From NCBI RefSeq assembly GCF_000321225.1, contig NW_004450401.1:4180555-4244554 (forward strand): a stretch of DNA of 64,000 bases, read 5' to 3'. Under the pieces are notes generated by a model. That model saw only the letters and a program-made list of their open reading frames with translations, was not told the origin of the DNA and did no database searches. A program made the translations under genes and the position numbers. Below, one piece after another: positions 33,934 through 43,879 of the stretch; within the stretch, counting starts at the first letter, position 1; every line of letters starts with the position of its first letter. The DNA is from Odobenus rosmarus divergens. Taxonomy: Eukaryota > Chordata > Mammalia > Carnivora > Odobenidae.

Positions 33934-33941
33934 TAAATGTA

Positions 33942-34136
33942 GGGGCGCCTGGGTGGCTCAGGTGGTTAAGCGACTGCCTTCGGCTCAGGTCATGATCCTG
34001 GAGTCCCAGGATCAAGTCCCGCATCAGGCTCCCTGCTCAGCAGGGAGTCTGCTTCTCCCTCTGACCCTCCCCCCTCTCATATGCTCTCTCTCTCTCATTC
34101 TCGCTCTCTCAAATAAATAAAATGTTAAGAAAAATT
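33942..34136 (+). mobile_element. Can-SINE, second of a serial pair
   Basis: The TSD AAAATAAATGTA lies at about 33930-33941 and about 34146. Confidence 0.92.
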
Positions 34137-34917
34137 TATAAAGAAAAATAAATGTATATAAAAAAGCTTGTAAGAATGACCAATAATTTTTCAAAAAATA
34201 AATAGGGAAGGAATCCTATCAGATATTAAAACTTAGTGTAAAGCCCATTGTTATTAATCTAGTAATGGTACCAGCAGACAGATTAGTGGAACAGAATACA
34301 GTATGATAAAGAGGACTACTCACAGTGGGGGAAGGGATGGATTATTCAGCTAACCTATAATCTCCAGTGGAAGAAAGTGAAGTTATGTTCTGATGCATAT
34401 AAAAAAGTTCCATATGGATTAAAGATCTGATGTTAAAAAGAAAACCATAAAACATTTCAAAGAAAGCAAAAGAGAACATCTGTATAACTTCATTAAGTAG
34501 AAGCATTCTTTAAAAAAAAAAAACAAAAAAACCCTGAAAACCCAAAAGCCTGAAGGAAAAGAAATGCCAATTTGATAACAATTTAAACAAATGTAAATGA
34601 AAAGATAACAAAATCAAAGATAAAGGATATCATGAAAAATATTTGCTATACATGACCAATATCCCTTTTTATATAAAGAACTACAAACTGATAATAAAAT
34701 GTCAAATAATCCAACAGCAAATGAACAAAGGATAGGCAGGCAATTTACACAATAACTGTAAATAGCCAGAAGCTCAATCTATCAGTAATCAGAAGTTTAT
34801 GGAACAATAGGATTCAATCTTAAAATAAGCACTTTTATCCTGCAACCCACTTGGCCAGAAAGCAAACCTCCCATACACCCAGGGACACCGACATTCTCTC
34901 TTAAAAACTAGAGGCTG

Positions 34918-35080
34918 GGGGACACCTGGGTGGCTCAGTCAGTTAAGCATCTGCCTTCGGCTCAGGGTGGAGTCCCACATCAGGCTCCTTGCTCAGCGGG
35001 AGCCTGCTTCTCCCTCTGCCGCTCCCCCTGCTTCTGCTCTCTCTGACAAATACATAAATAAAATCTTTAAAAAAAAAAAA
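34918..35080 (+). mobile_element. Can-SINE, short
   Basis: Lost the CATGATCCC box. AGAGGCTG is duplicated on both sides. Confidence 0.92.
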
Positions 35081-35460
35081 AGAGGCTGAAAAGCCAATCC
35101 CTGTCTCTAAAGTTCCTTATTCTTTCCTATTAGATTAAAACAAGTGCATTAGTTATTCAAACTTGACTAAAAACCAAAACCAAAAACTACAACCACCACT
35201 ACCACTAGAAATGCAAATTAAAACAAGAACTTTAAAAATTTAATCATATTGACAAAAATTCAAAAAGCTATCATCCAATGAAGGCAAGGATATGGGGAAA
35301 CAGGTCCTCTCACATCCTCTTGGTTGGAGTGTGAGCTGCCAAAACTCCCTGGAAAATAGTCTAACAGGAGATACTAAAACGTACAAAGTACATTTGTTTT
35401 GAACCAGTAACACCAGGATTCTGTTCTACAGAAATAAAAGGTCTGCTATATCAGCAACAT

Positions 35461-35765
35461 CCCCTATATCCATAACTACATCTCCAAACATTTCCTTCAC
35501 TTTCATGTTTAACTGAAACTTGGCTTTTTTCTGAAGATACTTCCTCTGAAGCCTTCTCTCTACCATTCTCTCTCATATCTGTAGGTATGGAAGTGAGAGA
35601 CCTGTCCTCTTTATTCATTCCCACTTTTGAGGATTCTTCTGCTCAAAAAGTCCACTTTTATGTAGAGTAGGTTAAGAGAATTATCCTGAGTGATGATGTC
35701 CGGAATTAGAACCATGCTTTTGACGTCCTTCATTGTGTTTGCTTTCTTAAAACTACCACAGAGCA
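35461..35765. other. Intron DNA, nothing assigned
   Basis: Pyrimidine-rich in the middle. No coding signal recognised. Confidence 0.35.
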
Positions 35766-35966
35766 GGGGGCCTGGGTGGTACAGTCAGTTAAGCGGGTGG
35801 TGGCTCTTGATGTCAGCTTAGGTCATGATCTCAGGGTCATGGGATTGAGCCCCACATCCGGCCCCGCACTCAGCTCGGAGTCTGCTTGAGCTTTTCTATC
35901 TCCCTCTACCTCTCCCCACCATGTGCACGCTCTCTCTCTCTCAGATAAAAAAATCTTAAAAAAAAA
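35766..35966 (+). mobile_element. Can-SINE ('GGTGGCTCTTGATGTCAGC' subtype)
   Basis: Plus copy with A-rich tail. TSD not evident. Confidence 0.9.
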
Positions 35967-36039
35967 AAACAAAAAACCTACCAAATAGCTATTGTTAATG
36001 GTCCTATTCACTTACCTGTAGTTGAAAACAAATCTACAC

Positions 36040-36180
36040 TTAGTGCTGGAACAGTGCTAGGAAAGAATCCAGAGTTCTGGATTCAAATCTACGCTTGTCA
36101 CTACTAACCTTCAGTAAATTATGTACTGATCCTAGTTTACTCACCAATACCAGAACCTATACCATTTATTTTTTGAGAGG
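36040..36180 (+). mobile_element. MIR (partial)
   Basis: GAGTTCTGGATTCAAATCTACGC followed by CTTCAGTAAATTATGTAC, then TTTACTCACC. Confidence 0.6.
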
Positions 36181-36221
36181 AATCAATGACATAACAAATC
36201 TACAGCACTTTGGATAGAATA

Positions 36222-36540
36222 CAGTAAACACCTGAACAACATAGAAGTCATGAGTACCGAGCTCCATGCAGTTGAAAATCAAGTATGACTTTCAACTCCC
36301 CCAAACTTATCTACTAATAGCCTACTGAACAGAAAGAAGCCTTACTGATAACACAGTTGATTAACACATATTTTGTACATTTGTATGTATTATATATTAT
36401 ATTCTTAAAGTAAGCTAGTGGAAAGCAAATGTTATTAAAATGAGAAGAGAAAATAGATTTACAGTATTGTACTTACTGAAAAAAATCCACTTATAAATGG
36501 ACCTGTGCAGTTCAAACCCATGTTGTTCAAGGGTCAACTG
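36222..36540. mobile_element. Tigger-like MITE (TcMar), second copy
   Basis: Inverted ends CAGTAAACACCTGAACAACAT and (reverse) CAGTTGACCCTTGAACAACAT. TA duplications lie at 36220-36221 and 36541-36542. Internal landmarks GACTTTCAACTCCCCCAAAC and CCTACTGAACAG. No transposase frame. A different Tigger family from the one at 24027. Confidence 0.85.
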
Positions 36541-36605
36541 TAAACACTCAGTAAATGTATAAGTGACATCGATAACAAAAACACCTTCAAATCTCAAAAT
36601 TTCTT

Positions 36606-36778
36606 GGGGCGCCTGGGTGGCTCAGCCGGTTGAGTGTCTGCCTTCGGCTCAGGTCATGATCCCAGGGTCCTGGGATCGAGCCCCATGTCAGGCTTCCTGC
36701 TTCTCCCTCTCCCACTCCCTCTGCTTGTGTTCCCTCTCTTGCTGTGTCTCTCTGTCAGATAAATAAATAAAATCTTTA
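36606..36778 (+). mobile_element. Can-SINE, first of a fused pair
   Basis: AATCTCAAAATTTCTT precedes it and recurs after the second copy (about 36996-37013), giving the outer TSD. Confidence 0.94.
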
Positions 36779-36954
36779 GGGCGCCTGGGTGGCTCAGATG
36801 GTTGGGCGTCTGCCTTCGGCTCGGGTCATGATCCCGGGGTCCTGGGATCGAGTCCCGCATCGGGATCCCTGCTCCTTGGGAGCCTGCTTCTCCCTCTGCT
36901 TCTCTCTCTCTCTCCCACTCCGTCTCTCATGAATGGATAAATAAAATCTTAAAA

Positions 36955-36985
<31 letters not shown>

Positions 36986-36995
36986 AATCTTTAAA
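36779..36995 (+). mobile_element. Can-SINE inserted in the tail of the previous copy
   Basis: It starts directly after AATAAAATCTTTA and ends with an expanded (AAAT)n array that leads back to AAATCTTT. Confidence 0.94.
36953..36988. repeat. (AAAT)n microsatellite
   Basis: About nine AAAT units in the SINE tail. Confidence 0.9.
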
Positions 36996-37899
36996 AATCT
37001 CAAAATTTCTTTATATATTCTTGCTCTACAGATGATCTCAAACAGTTCCAAGGCTTTAAATATTATCTATATGCAGATGATTTCCAAATTTGTATTGCTA
37101 GCCTGGATCATTCTCCTGCACTCAATACTACTATATCCAGTTTGACATCTTCACTTGGATGTCTGATAGAAACTTCAAACTTTACATGACCAAAACTGAG
37201 CTACTCATCTCACCCCCACACCCAAATGTGCTCCTCCCATAGCCTTCCCTATCCCAGTTAATGACTCTTCCATTTCCAGTTACTTAGGTCAAAAAGCTGA
37301 GATATCCTTACTTTCTCCCTTTCTCTCTCACTTCACATACAATCCTTAGAAAATCCCATCCACTTTACCTTCAAAATATATTCAGAATCCAACTACTCCT
37401 CATGATTACTTTCCTAGTTCATCCTGGTTCAAGCAGTCTTGCATCACTGCAAAAATCTCCTACTTGGTCTCCCTACTCCTCCCTTACCTTCCTTCAGGCT
37501 ATCCTCAAGAAAAGAGCCAGAGTGACCCTAATAAATCATAAATCCTGTCATCACTCAAAATCCACCTTGCTTCAGAGTTAAAGCCAAAATTCTTACAATA
37601 GCCTACAAGGCCACTTGTGAACTAGCCCTGCATTAACTCTCTGACCCTATCTCCTACTACTTTCTTCCTCCCTCCTTCCCTCAGTTCTAGCCACACTGGC
37701 CTCCTTGATTCCTGGACAAGGTCCCTTGAGGCCATGCCTTAGGACTCTTATATGCCTTATTTCCTCTATCTGGAATCCTCTTCCCCTAAGTACCCACATG
37801 ATTTGTTTAGTACTTAACCTTTAGGTTTTCACACAATTAACACACTCTCAGCGAGGCCTTCCCTTGATAATCCTATTTAAAATTAAACACCCCACGCCC

Positions 37900-38313
37900 C
37901 AGGCCCTTGGGTGGCTCAGTTGATTAAGTGGCCGGCTGTTGATTTCAGCTCAGGTCTGATCTCAGGGTCCTGGGATGGAGCCCCGCCTCTGGCTCCAGGT
38001 TCAGTGGGGAGTCTGCTTGAGTTTCTCTTTCCCTCTCCCTCTGCCCCTCCCCTGCTCATGCAGTGTGATCTCTCTCTCTTCCTCCCTCGTTCTAAAATAA
38101 ATAAATCTTTTTTTTTTAAAGATTTTATTTATTTATTTGAGAGAGAGAGTGAAAGAGATCACAGAGGGAGAGGGAGAAGACGACTCGCCGCTGAGTGGGG
38201 AGCCCGATGCGGGGCTCGATCCCAGGACCTGAGATAATGACCTGAGCCCAAGGAAGACGCTTAACTGACTGAGTCATCCAGGCGCCCAATAAATATATCT
38301 TAAAAAAAAAAAT
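37900..38313 (+). mobile_element. Can-SINE split in its tail by a reverse SINE
   Basis: Body at 37900-38107, tail continuation at 38288-38313 (AATAAATATATCTTAAAAA). Confidence 0.92.
38108..38287 (-). mobile_element. Can-SINE in the A-rich tail of another SINE
   Basis: Reverse copy between AATAAATAAATCTT and AATAAATATATCTT. Makes an inverted pair with both flanking plus copies. Confidence 0.94.
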
Positions 38314-38519
38314 TGGGGGCGCCTGGGTGGCTCAGTTGGTTAAGCGACTGCCTTCGGCTCAGGTCATGATCCTGGAGTCCCGGGATCGAGTCCCGCATCG
38401 GGCTCCCTGCTCAGCGGGGAGTCTGCTTCTCCCTCTGACCCTCCTCCCTCTCGTGCTCTCTATCTCTCATTCTCTCTCTCTCAAATAAATAATAAAATAA
38501 AATCTTTAAAAAAAAAAAA
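38314..38519 (+). mobile_element. Can-SINE
   Basis: Near-consensus plus copy. TTTAAACACCCC after it matches TTAAACACCCC before the first SINE of this cluster. Confidence 0.94.
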
Positions 38520-38859
38520 TTTAAACACCCCCTTCAAAATTCCCTATTTATTTCTCTCCACAGCATTTATCACCACCTAACATAGCCTATATTCCATTTA
38601 TTTATTTTGACTCTTGTCTCTTCCACTAGACTGTGAGCTCCACAAGGGTAGGAATTATATTTAACATTCTGCTGTACCCTGTACCTAGAACTATACTAAC
38701 ACATAACAGGTCCTGAAAAAAGTTGACTGAGAATGGGATGTTTATTACCAGGATATTCACTGTGACATTAGTTGTACGAAACCAAAAAATGAAAACCTGA
38801 TTGTCCCTCAATTTTTTAAAAACCAAAAAGTAGTAACTATAATAATGTTTAACATTCAA

Positions 38860-39065
38860 GCACTTAATATTTGCCAGTGCTTTAGATATATTAACATTTA
38901 ATTACTGAAACAACCCCTTCAAGTAGGTAATACAGTAACTGCACCTATGAAGAAACTAAAGTAGAATGGTTAAGTAACACACCCAAGGATCACAAAGTTA
39001 ATAACTGGAGAAGCTAGGATTCAAAACCAGGCTGTCTTACTTCACAGCCAGTCTTCTTGACAAGT
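38860..39065 (-). mobile_element. MIR
   Basis: Reverse MIR: TTTGCCAGTGCTTTAGATATATTAAC, AACCCCTTCAAGTAGGTAA, GAAGAAACTAAAG, AGGATTCAAAACCAGGCTG. Confidence 0.87.
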
Positions 39066-39624
39066 TAACTATGCTATGCTGACTTTCATAATTATATGAT
39101 CCTACCTCTATTAAAGACAAAGACAGCAGAAGCTCTTACCCAATGAGAATAAGACTTACTAGTCAATTAATTTAAAAAGTCACTTAAGATGAAGAATAAA
39201 AACATTCCATACATTACTTACATATTTCATTTAAAGCATGAAGTGTACCCATTTATGCAGCAATCTTTTGATGAAAGCCTACCCTTTTCTTTAGGGCATG
39301 GGTCCACCAACATTCTTTGGGAGTCTTTCTAGCATAAACCATATCCATAAGACACTGATTTAATTTCTTGGAGTGCAAGAACTCCAAGCACTTGCCAAGC
39401 ATTAAGTGCACAATACTAAATCTTAATGATTTTTTTCCAAAGTCATCTTTACACCTATCTTGCCCACACCTAACTGAAAAACAATTTTCCAGCAACTTGA
39501 CCCTAAAGACCTTTTCCAAAGCATTTAATTTAGTTTTCAGATAAAAACTCTTGCACTGATATTTTGATGGCTTATGTATTATATTTTTATGACAAATATA
39601 ACCAGCACACAATGGTTTGGGAGC
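39066..39624 (-). other. Unassigned intron block with a 119-codon open frame
   Basis: A minus-strand frame at 39253-39612 opens with ATG and runs 119 codons (starts MCAGYICHKN, Cys/Lys-rich) in the same direction as FAF2. I recognise no domain and see no matching splice sites or promoter. It may be chance, a decayed retrocopy or part of an old repeat. Confidence 0.3.
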
Positions 39625-39641
39625 AAATACAACTGACTTTT

Positions 39642-39840
39642 GAGGTGCCTGGGTGGCTCATTCGTTAGGCATCTGCCTTCGGCTCAGGTCATGATCCTGG
39701 GGTCCTGGGATGGAGCCCCGCGTCGGGCTCCCTGCTCAGCGGGGAGCCTGCTTCTCCCTCTCCCTCTGTTGCTCCCCCTGCTCTCTCGCTCTTTCTCTCT
39801 GTGTCAAACAAATAAATAAAATCTTAAAAAAATTAAAAAA
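39642..39840 (+). mobile_element. Can-SINE
   Basis: The perfect 17 bp TSD AAATACAACTGACTTTT lies at 39625-39641 and 39841-39857. Confidence 0.96.
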
Positions 39841-39857
39841 AAATACAACTGACTTTT

Positions 39858-40150
39858 GTCAAGAGTACAACTCAACTGGTGAAAGCAAAAATACTTGGAC
39901 ATATTACAGAGCAGATCTTAGGAACTGGAAGCCATCTGCTCCAACTAATCAGTCAAGTGAAGGGTAAGAGAGCTTACACATTAAGTATGTGTATCTGTAT
40001 ATGCAGAAGAAAAAAGTATACAAAGACACACAACACACTGGGAATGAGGAGGGGGGAATAAGATGAAATTTAATTACACTTTTACAATTTTACGTTATTG
40101 ACTTGCATAAAGTATGCATTACTTGGTAGACTTTTTAAGTAAAAAACAAA
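39858..40150. other. Intron DNA, nothing assigned
   Basis: No feature recognised. Confidence 0.3.
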
Positions 40151-40154
40151 AAAC

Positions 40155-40285
40155 ACTGTGAATTAGGTAACAGTATCCCCATTTTATAGAGGAGGAAAGA
40201 TTCAAGTAAGTGGGAACAAGCCCAAGGTCACAGAACTCATGAGAAGCTAAGTTGAAAGGCTAATTCAGGTTTGCCCCAAGTTTCA
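40155..40285 (-). mobile_element. MIR fragment
   Basis: TATCCCCATTTTATAGAGGAGG and CAAGCCCAAGGTCACAGAAC are the reverse MIR core. Confidence 0.85.
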
Positions 40286-40758
40286 AAGATCATGGTTTTC
40301 CTACAATACCAAATTCCTGGGCAAAAAATTCAAACAGATCACTGATTTTTTTAAAATACATGAACAAAGAGCATCGTGTTATTCTTTTTCTTTTAGGTAA
40401 TAAAGAGTCAGATGAAGCCAAAAAGAGATATTTTCAAAGTGAATTATAAGCCTGATTCTACAGCCCAGAGTTCAGGCTTAACTTTCTATAATTTAAAAGA
40501 ACAAAGATCACACACCCTAATATTCATTTAAAAGGAAAGAAATTTCTTACATCTGTACAAAAGTAGAAAGGGATCATTTCTTCCTCCACTGGCCATGCAT
40601 ATAGCTCCTTTAGTCCCTTCTCTCTGTCCATGTCATCTTTCTCCAGGGGTTCAAACAGCAACCTAGAAGCAGTAAACCAAGGCACTAGGGGAGTCTGTTA
40701 TATTTGGAAATTTGGGAAAATGGACTTCAGTAAAAGTAACCTTACCCATACCTGCATT
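40286..40758. other. Intron DNA, nothing assigned
   Basis: A pyrimidine-rich start (TTCTTTTTCTTTTAGG at about 40383) resembles an acceptor on the plus strand only, antisense to FAF2. No exon follows convincingly. Confidence 0.3.
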
Positions 40759-40759
40759 C

Positions 40760-40951
40760 TTTTTTTTTTTTTTAAGATTTTATTTATTTACTTGAGAGAG
40801 AGCAAGAGAGAGAGCACGAGAGGGGCCAAGGGAGAGAGAGAGAAGCAGCCTCCCTGCTGAGCAGGGAGCCTGACATGGGGCTTGATCCCAGGACCCCAGG
40901 TCCATGACCTGAGCCGAAGGCAGACACTTAACTGAGTCACCCAGGCATCTC
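40760..40951 (-). mobile_element. Can-SINE
   Basis: Reverse copy with a T12 run. Small deletion near the head (ACTTAACTGAGTCACCC). Confidence 0.9.
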
Positions 40952-41234
40952 GGCATTAACTCTTAAGACCTATTCTCTTCCATTTGAAACAGCTTAAAAC
41001 AAATTGTGCATTCACTATTCATACTCAATCGGTTCCAAAATTAACAGGAGAAAAGGGTAACTAGAAAAGTCTTAGAAAACATCAAACGGACTGAGAAGCA
41101 TGATAAATATACTCTAGGGAGTTCCAGTCAAATCACATGTCACAAAAAAAGTGAAACTGAGGAAACCTAAGATTTCTAAAATATTTTACTTAGCTAATTT
41201 CAATGTATCAAATGAAGCAACATATTGAGAACTA

Positions 41235-42015
41235 GTTCCTAGCAGTACCACCCAGTTCTGTCCTGACTCCTATGGATATTCCAAGCACATGCTCCATACT
41301 GTTAGCGAAGCAAACCTGAAACCTAGTGTTATGCTACTCTCTAGTGGGAAAAAACCTTTGATAGCTCCCTACGTGTACAGATTAAAATTTAAACCATTCT
41401 GCACAGCTTTGAAAGGCCTCCAAAATCTGGCTCTAATTTACCTATCCAATCCTATTTACCACTTCTCTAAATTCTCTAAATCCATCAAAACAAACACTCC
41501 ACACTCTTCCATCTTCATACATTGCTCAAGCATTTCCTCAGCTTTCAGCATCCTTCTGCCTACCACCTGTTGAAATTCTATTCCTCCTTCAAAACTAGCA
41601 AAGTACAGTGGAAAAGAGCCCAGCCTTAAAGCCTGATCCAGACCCCCTAGGTTTCTAATTCCAATTCCATCCTCACTATTTAGTAACTTAATGAACTTAG
41701 GCAAATACTTCAATAAATCGGTTTCCTCACTTAGGAGCGGCTATTATCATCTATGGCACTTTACAAGGCTTCTGTGAAAATTAAGCATGATAGTTATAGA
41801 CTATCTATCTAGCACCATGCCTAAGGCATAGTAGATACTTAATGAATGGTTAACCCCTAAGTCATCCTTCTCTTCTCTCCTCTTCCCACCTCCGTGGATA
41901 CTCCTATCCTTTCCTAAATTCCCACAGCACTTTGTTTATACCATATTACACTATGAACAATAATATATTGCAGGATACTCATTTATGTATGTATGTATCT
42001 TGCTTCTCCAATAGG
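41235..42015 (+). mobile_element. L2 relic split by a MIR (probable)
   Basis: L2-like pieces at 41235-41600 (GATAGCTCCCTACGTGTACAG, TTTGAAAGGCCTCCAAAATC) and 41860-42015. Confidence 0.5.
41605..41860 (+). mobile_element. MIR, nearly full length
   Basis: ACAGTGGAAAAGAGCCCAGCC, ATTTAGTAACTTAATGAAC, GGTTTCCTCAC, GCACCATGCCTAAGGCATAG, TAGATACTTAATGAATGG. Confidence 0.85.
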
Positions 42016-42019
42016 TTAT

Positions 42020-42240
42020 AGCTAAGATGGTTATGGGTATGGATTTCTAAATCTCTGCCACCTAACTACTTGTGTAAGTGATGTGACCTTCTCAGAACCT
42101 GTTTCTTCATTAACCAAATGAATGAGAGTTAATTTCTTACAATGTTATTAAGAGGTTTAGAAGAGTTAAGGTACATTAAATACCTGGTATAATGCTTGAC
42201 ACCTAGTTAAGTTTCAAAGAATGTTCAATGGCAACTGAAT
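42020..42240 (+). mobile_element. MIR
   Basis: AAGATGGTTATGGGTATGG, GCCACCTAACTACTTGTG, TGTGACCTTCTCAGAACCTG, TACCTGGTATAATGC. Confidence 0.75.
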
Positions 42241-42329
42241 GATGAACTTGATCCAGAAACTGCTTAAGGAACACATAAATGGAAAATGCATTTGCCTTGG
42301 TAAATCCAATTTCCTAAAGCAACCTGCTT

Positions 42330-42432
42330 TTTTAGGGTTTTTTTTAAGTTCTATGCTCAACGTGGGGCTTGAACTCACAACCCTAAGATCAGGAGTCACA
42401 TGCTCTATTGACTCAGTCAGCCAGGCACCCCT
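42330..42432 (-). mobile_element. Old short-type Can-SINE
   Basis: TTTAAGTTCTATGCTCAACGTG to CAGTCAGCCAGGCACCCC. Confidence 0.87.
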
Positions 42433-42982
42433 CACAAAGCAATCTTAATACAACCTTAACCTACCACTCACCTCTTAACTGATATAAACGTCCAAGGAAG
42501 ACAAAATGGAGGTACCCATGTACTTTACCTCAGAAATACCACCACATATTCATGTCTTCCCAGTATCAAACTAAGTACATCATGACATATAACTCACATC
42601 ACCTCATAACACTTATCCTGGGAGCTTACCCCTAAAGAGCTGTAAGGGGTAAAATGGTCTGCCAAATTAAACAAAACTCTGAAATAAATGGTCTACCAGG
42701 AAGAGGAGGCTGGTTGTCTGCTGTTTATTCACTCTGATCCTAATTTGCTGTGTCAATTTCTTTACTCAAAACTCCAATCAAATGTCAACTATTTCTATAA
42801 TAGTGTTTTTCCATTTATACACTTCCAACCCACTGCTCAATTTAAAGAAAAACCCACCTCAGATTATAGTGAAATCTAATCAAGGGAAGTACAGAAAAGT
42901 GATAACTTGTTAAAAAAAAAAAAAAAAAGACTTAGTATCACATTTGCATTCCACTCTCAGCTGTATACTGATATTTACACAG
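42433..42982. other. Intron DNA, nothing assigned
   Basis: About 550 bp with one A16 run (42912-42928). No gene signal. Confidence 0.35.
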
Positions 42983-43235
42983 GTGGTATAGCACACAAGC
43001 CAAGAGCTCAGGAAAGGTTCTGGAAAGATGGATCTGGCTTTAAATCCGATACCACCACTTAACTGGCTGTGTAACCTAAGTATGTTACTTCTTAAGCCTC
43101 ACATTCCTCATCTGCAAAATAGGGATTGTAACAGCATGAGTCTCATAGGGTTGTTGTATTAAATGCGATGTCTGCTATGTGTTTACAAAGTACTTATAAC
43201 ATGGTAAGTACTCAATAAATGGCATTTGAACTAGC
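42983..43235 (+). mobile_element. MIR, nearly full length
   Basis: GGTGGTATAGCACACAAGCC, CCACTTAACTGGCTGTGTAACC, CCTCATCTGCAAAATAGGG, CATAGGGTTGTTGTATTAAATG, GTAAGTACTCAATAAATGGC. Confidence 0.93.
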
Positions 43236-43384
43236 AGTGCCTGAACACTAAAGTTCTTGGCAAATAATGCTGAATTAATGAATGTGTAGCACATTTTATA
43301 TTAGGAAATAAGTGTACCACTAACTTTAATTCTATCCTAAATGAAATCATGATTAATAGTAGCAATAGCGCTTGGGAATAAACA

Positions 43385-43540
43385 TTTCAGTTTACAAGCC
43401 CTTCATACATCCATAAACTCATTTGATCTCCACAATATCCTTAGGGGGCAGACATTTTTTAAAAGTATTTTAGAAATAAGGAAACTGGTACCCATTAGGG
43501 TAATAAAGAGTCAAGGTTACCCACCCTAGTGGTTTCCTCC
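43385..43540 (-). mobile_element. MIR/MIR3-like fragment
   Basis: TTTACAAGCCCTTCATACATCC, CATTTGATCTCCACAATATCC, AATAAGGAAACTGG. Confidence 0.65.
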
Positions 43541-43744
43541 AATCACTCTCCAACTCAGAAGAAGTGCTTAGTGCCAAAAGTTCTTAACACGACAACCGCT
43601 AAAAGGAGGCAGATTTCTGCAAGTTACCACCCACCTCAAGCACTGTCAAGAACGTGAGTCCAGGAATAAGCCCAGGGTAAACAAAAAAAAAAACAAACAA
43701 AAAAAACGTCAGAAGCCACTGATGACACTCATAATTGTTGCATC

Positions 43745-43868
43745 GTTTCCTTATGTGTTGTCCTCCCACACCTTTAGGGTGGGGGCCAGGTTTGCCCCCT
43801 CCCGCACCAGAGCGCCCAATACAGGACCAGGCACCCAAGAGGCCTTCAATAAATATTTGTAGAAACAG
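43745..43868 (+). mobile_element. L2 3'-end fragment at the CpG-island edge
   Basis: Ends with ACCAGGCACCCAAGAGGCCTTCAATAAATATTTGT, the L2 3' terminus. Confidence 0.7.
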
Positions 43869-43879
43869 CATAGGATGCT

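Larger units (their letters stand above)
33385..35460 (+). mobile_element. L1 ORF2 remnant split by SINEs
   Basis: L1 landmarks at 33385-33746 (AAAATACCTAGGAATAAATTTAA), 34137-34902 (AATGGTACCAGCAGACAG, AAAGATCTGATGTTAAAAAG) and 35095-35460 (AAGGCAAGGATATGGGGAAACAGG). Strongly decayed. Confidence 0.75.
37050..38730 (+). mobile_element. Long L2 relic split by three SINEs
   Basis: A colinear L2 3' half: CAGAGTTAAAGCCAAAATTC, GCCTACAAGGCCACTTGTGAAC, CTCTGACCCTATCTCC, TTCTAGCCACACTGGCC, GAGGCCTTCCCTTG. After the SINEs come ATTTATCACCACC and AGACTGTGAGCTCC. One of the best-preserved L2s here. Confidence 0.85.

Noticed and set aside
40383..40700. Acceptor-like TTCTTTTTCTTTTAGG on the plus strand
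   Set aside because: It is antisense to FAF2, with no coding continuation or donor. Pyrimidine runs ending in AG are common by chance.
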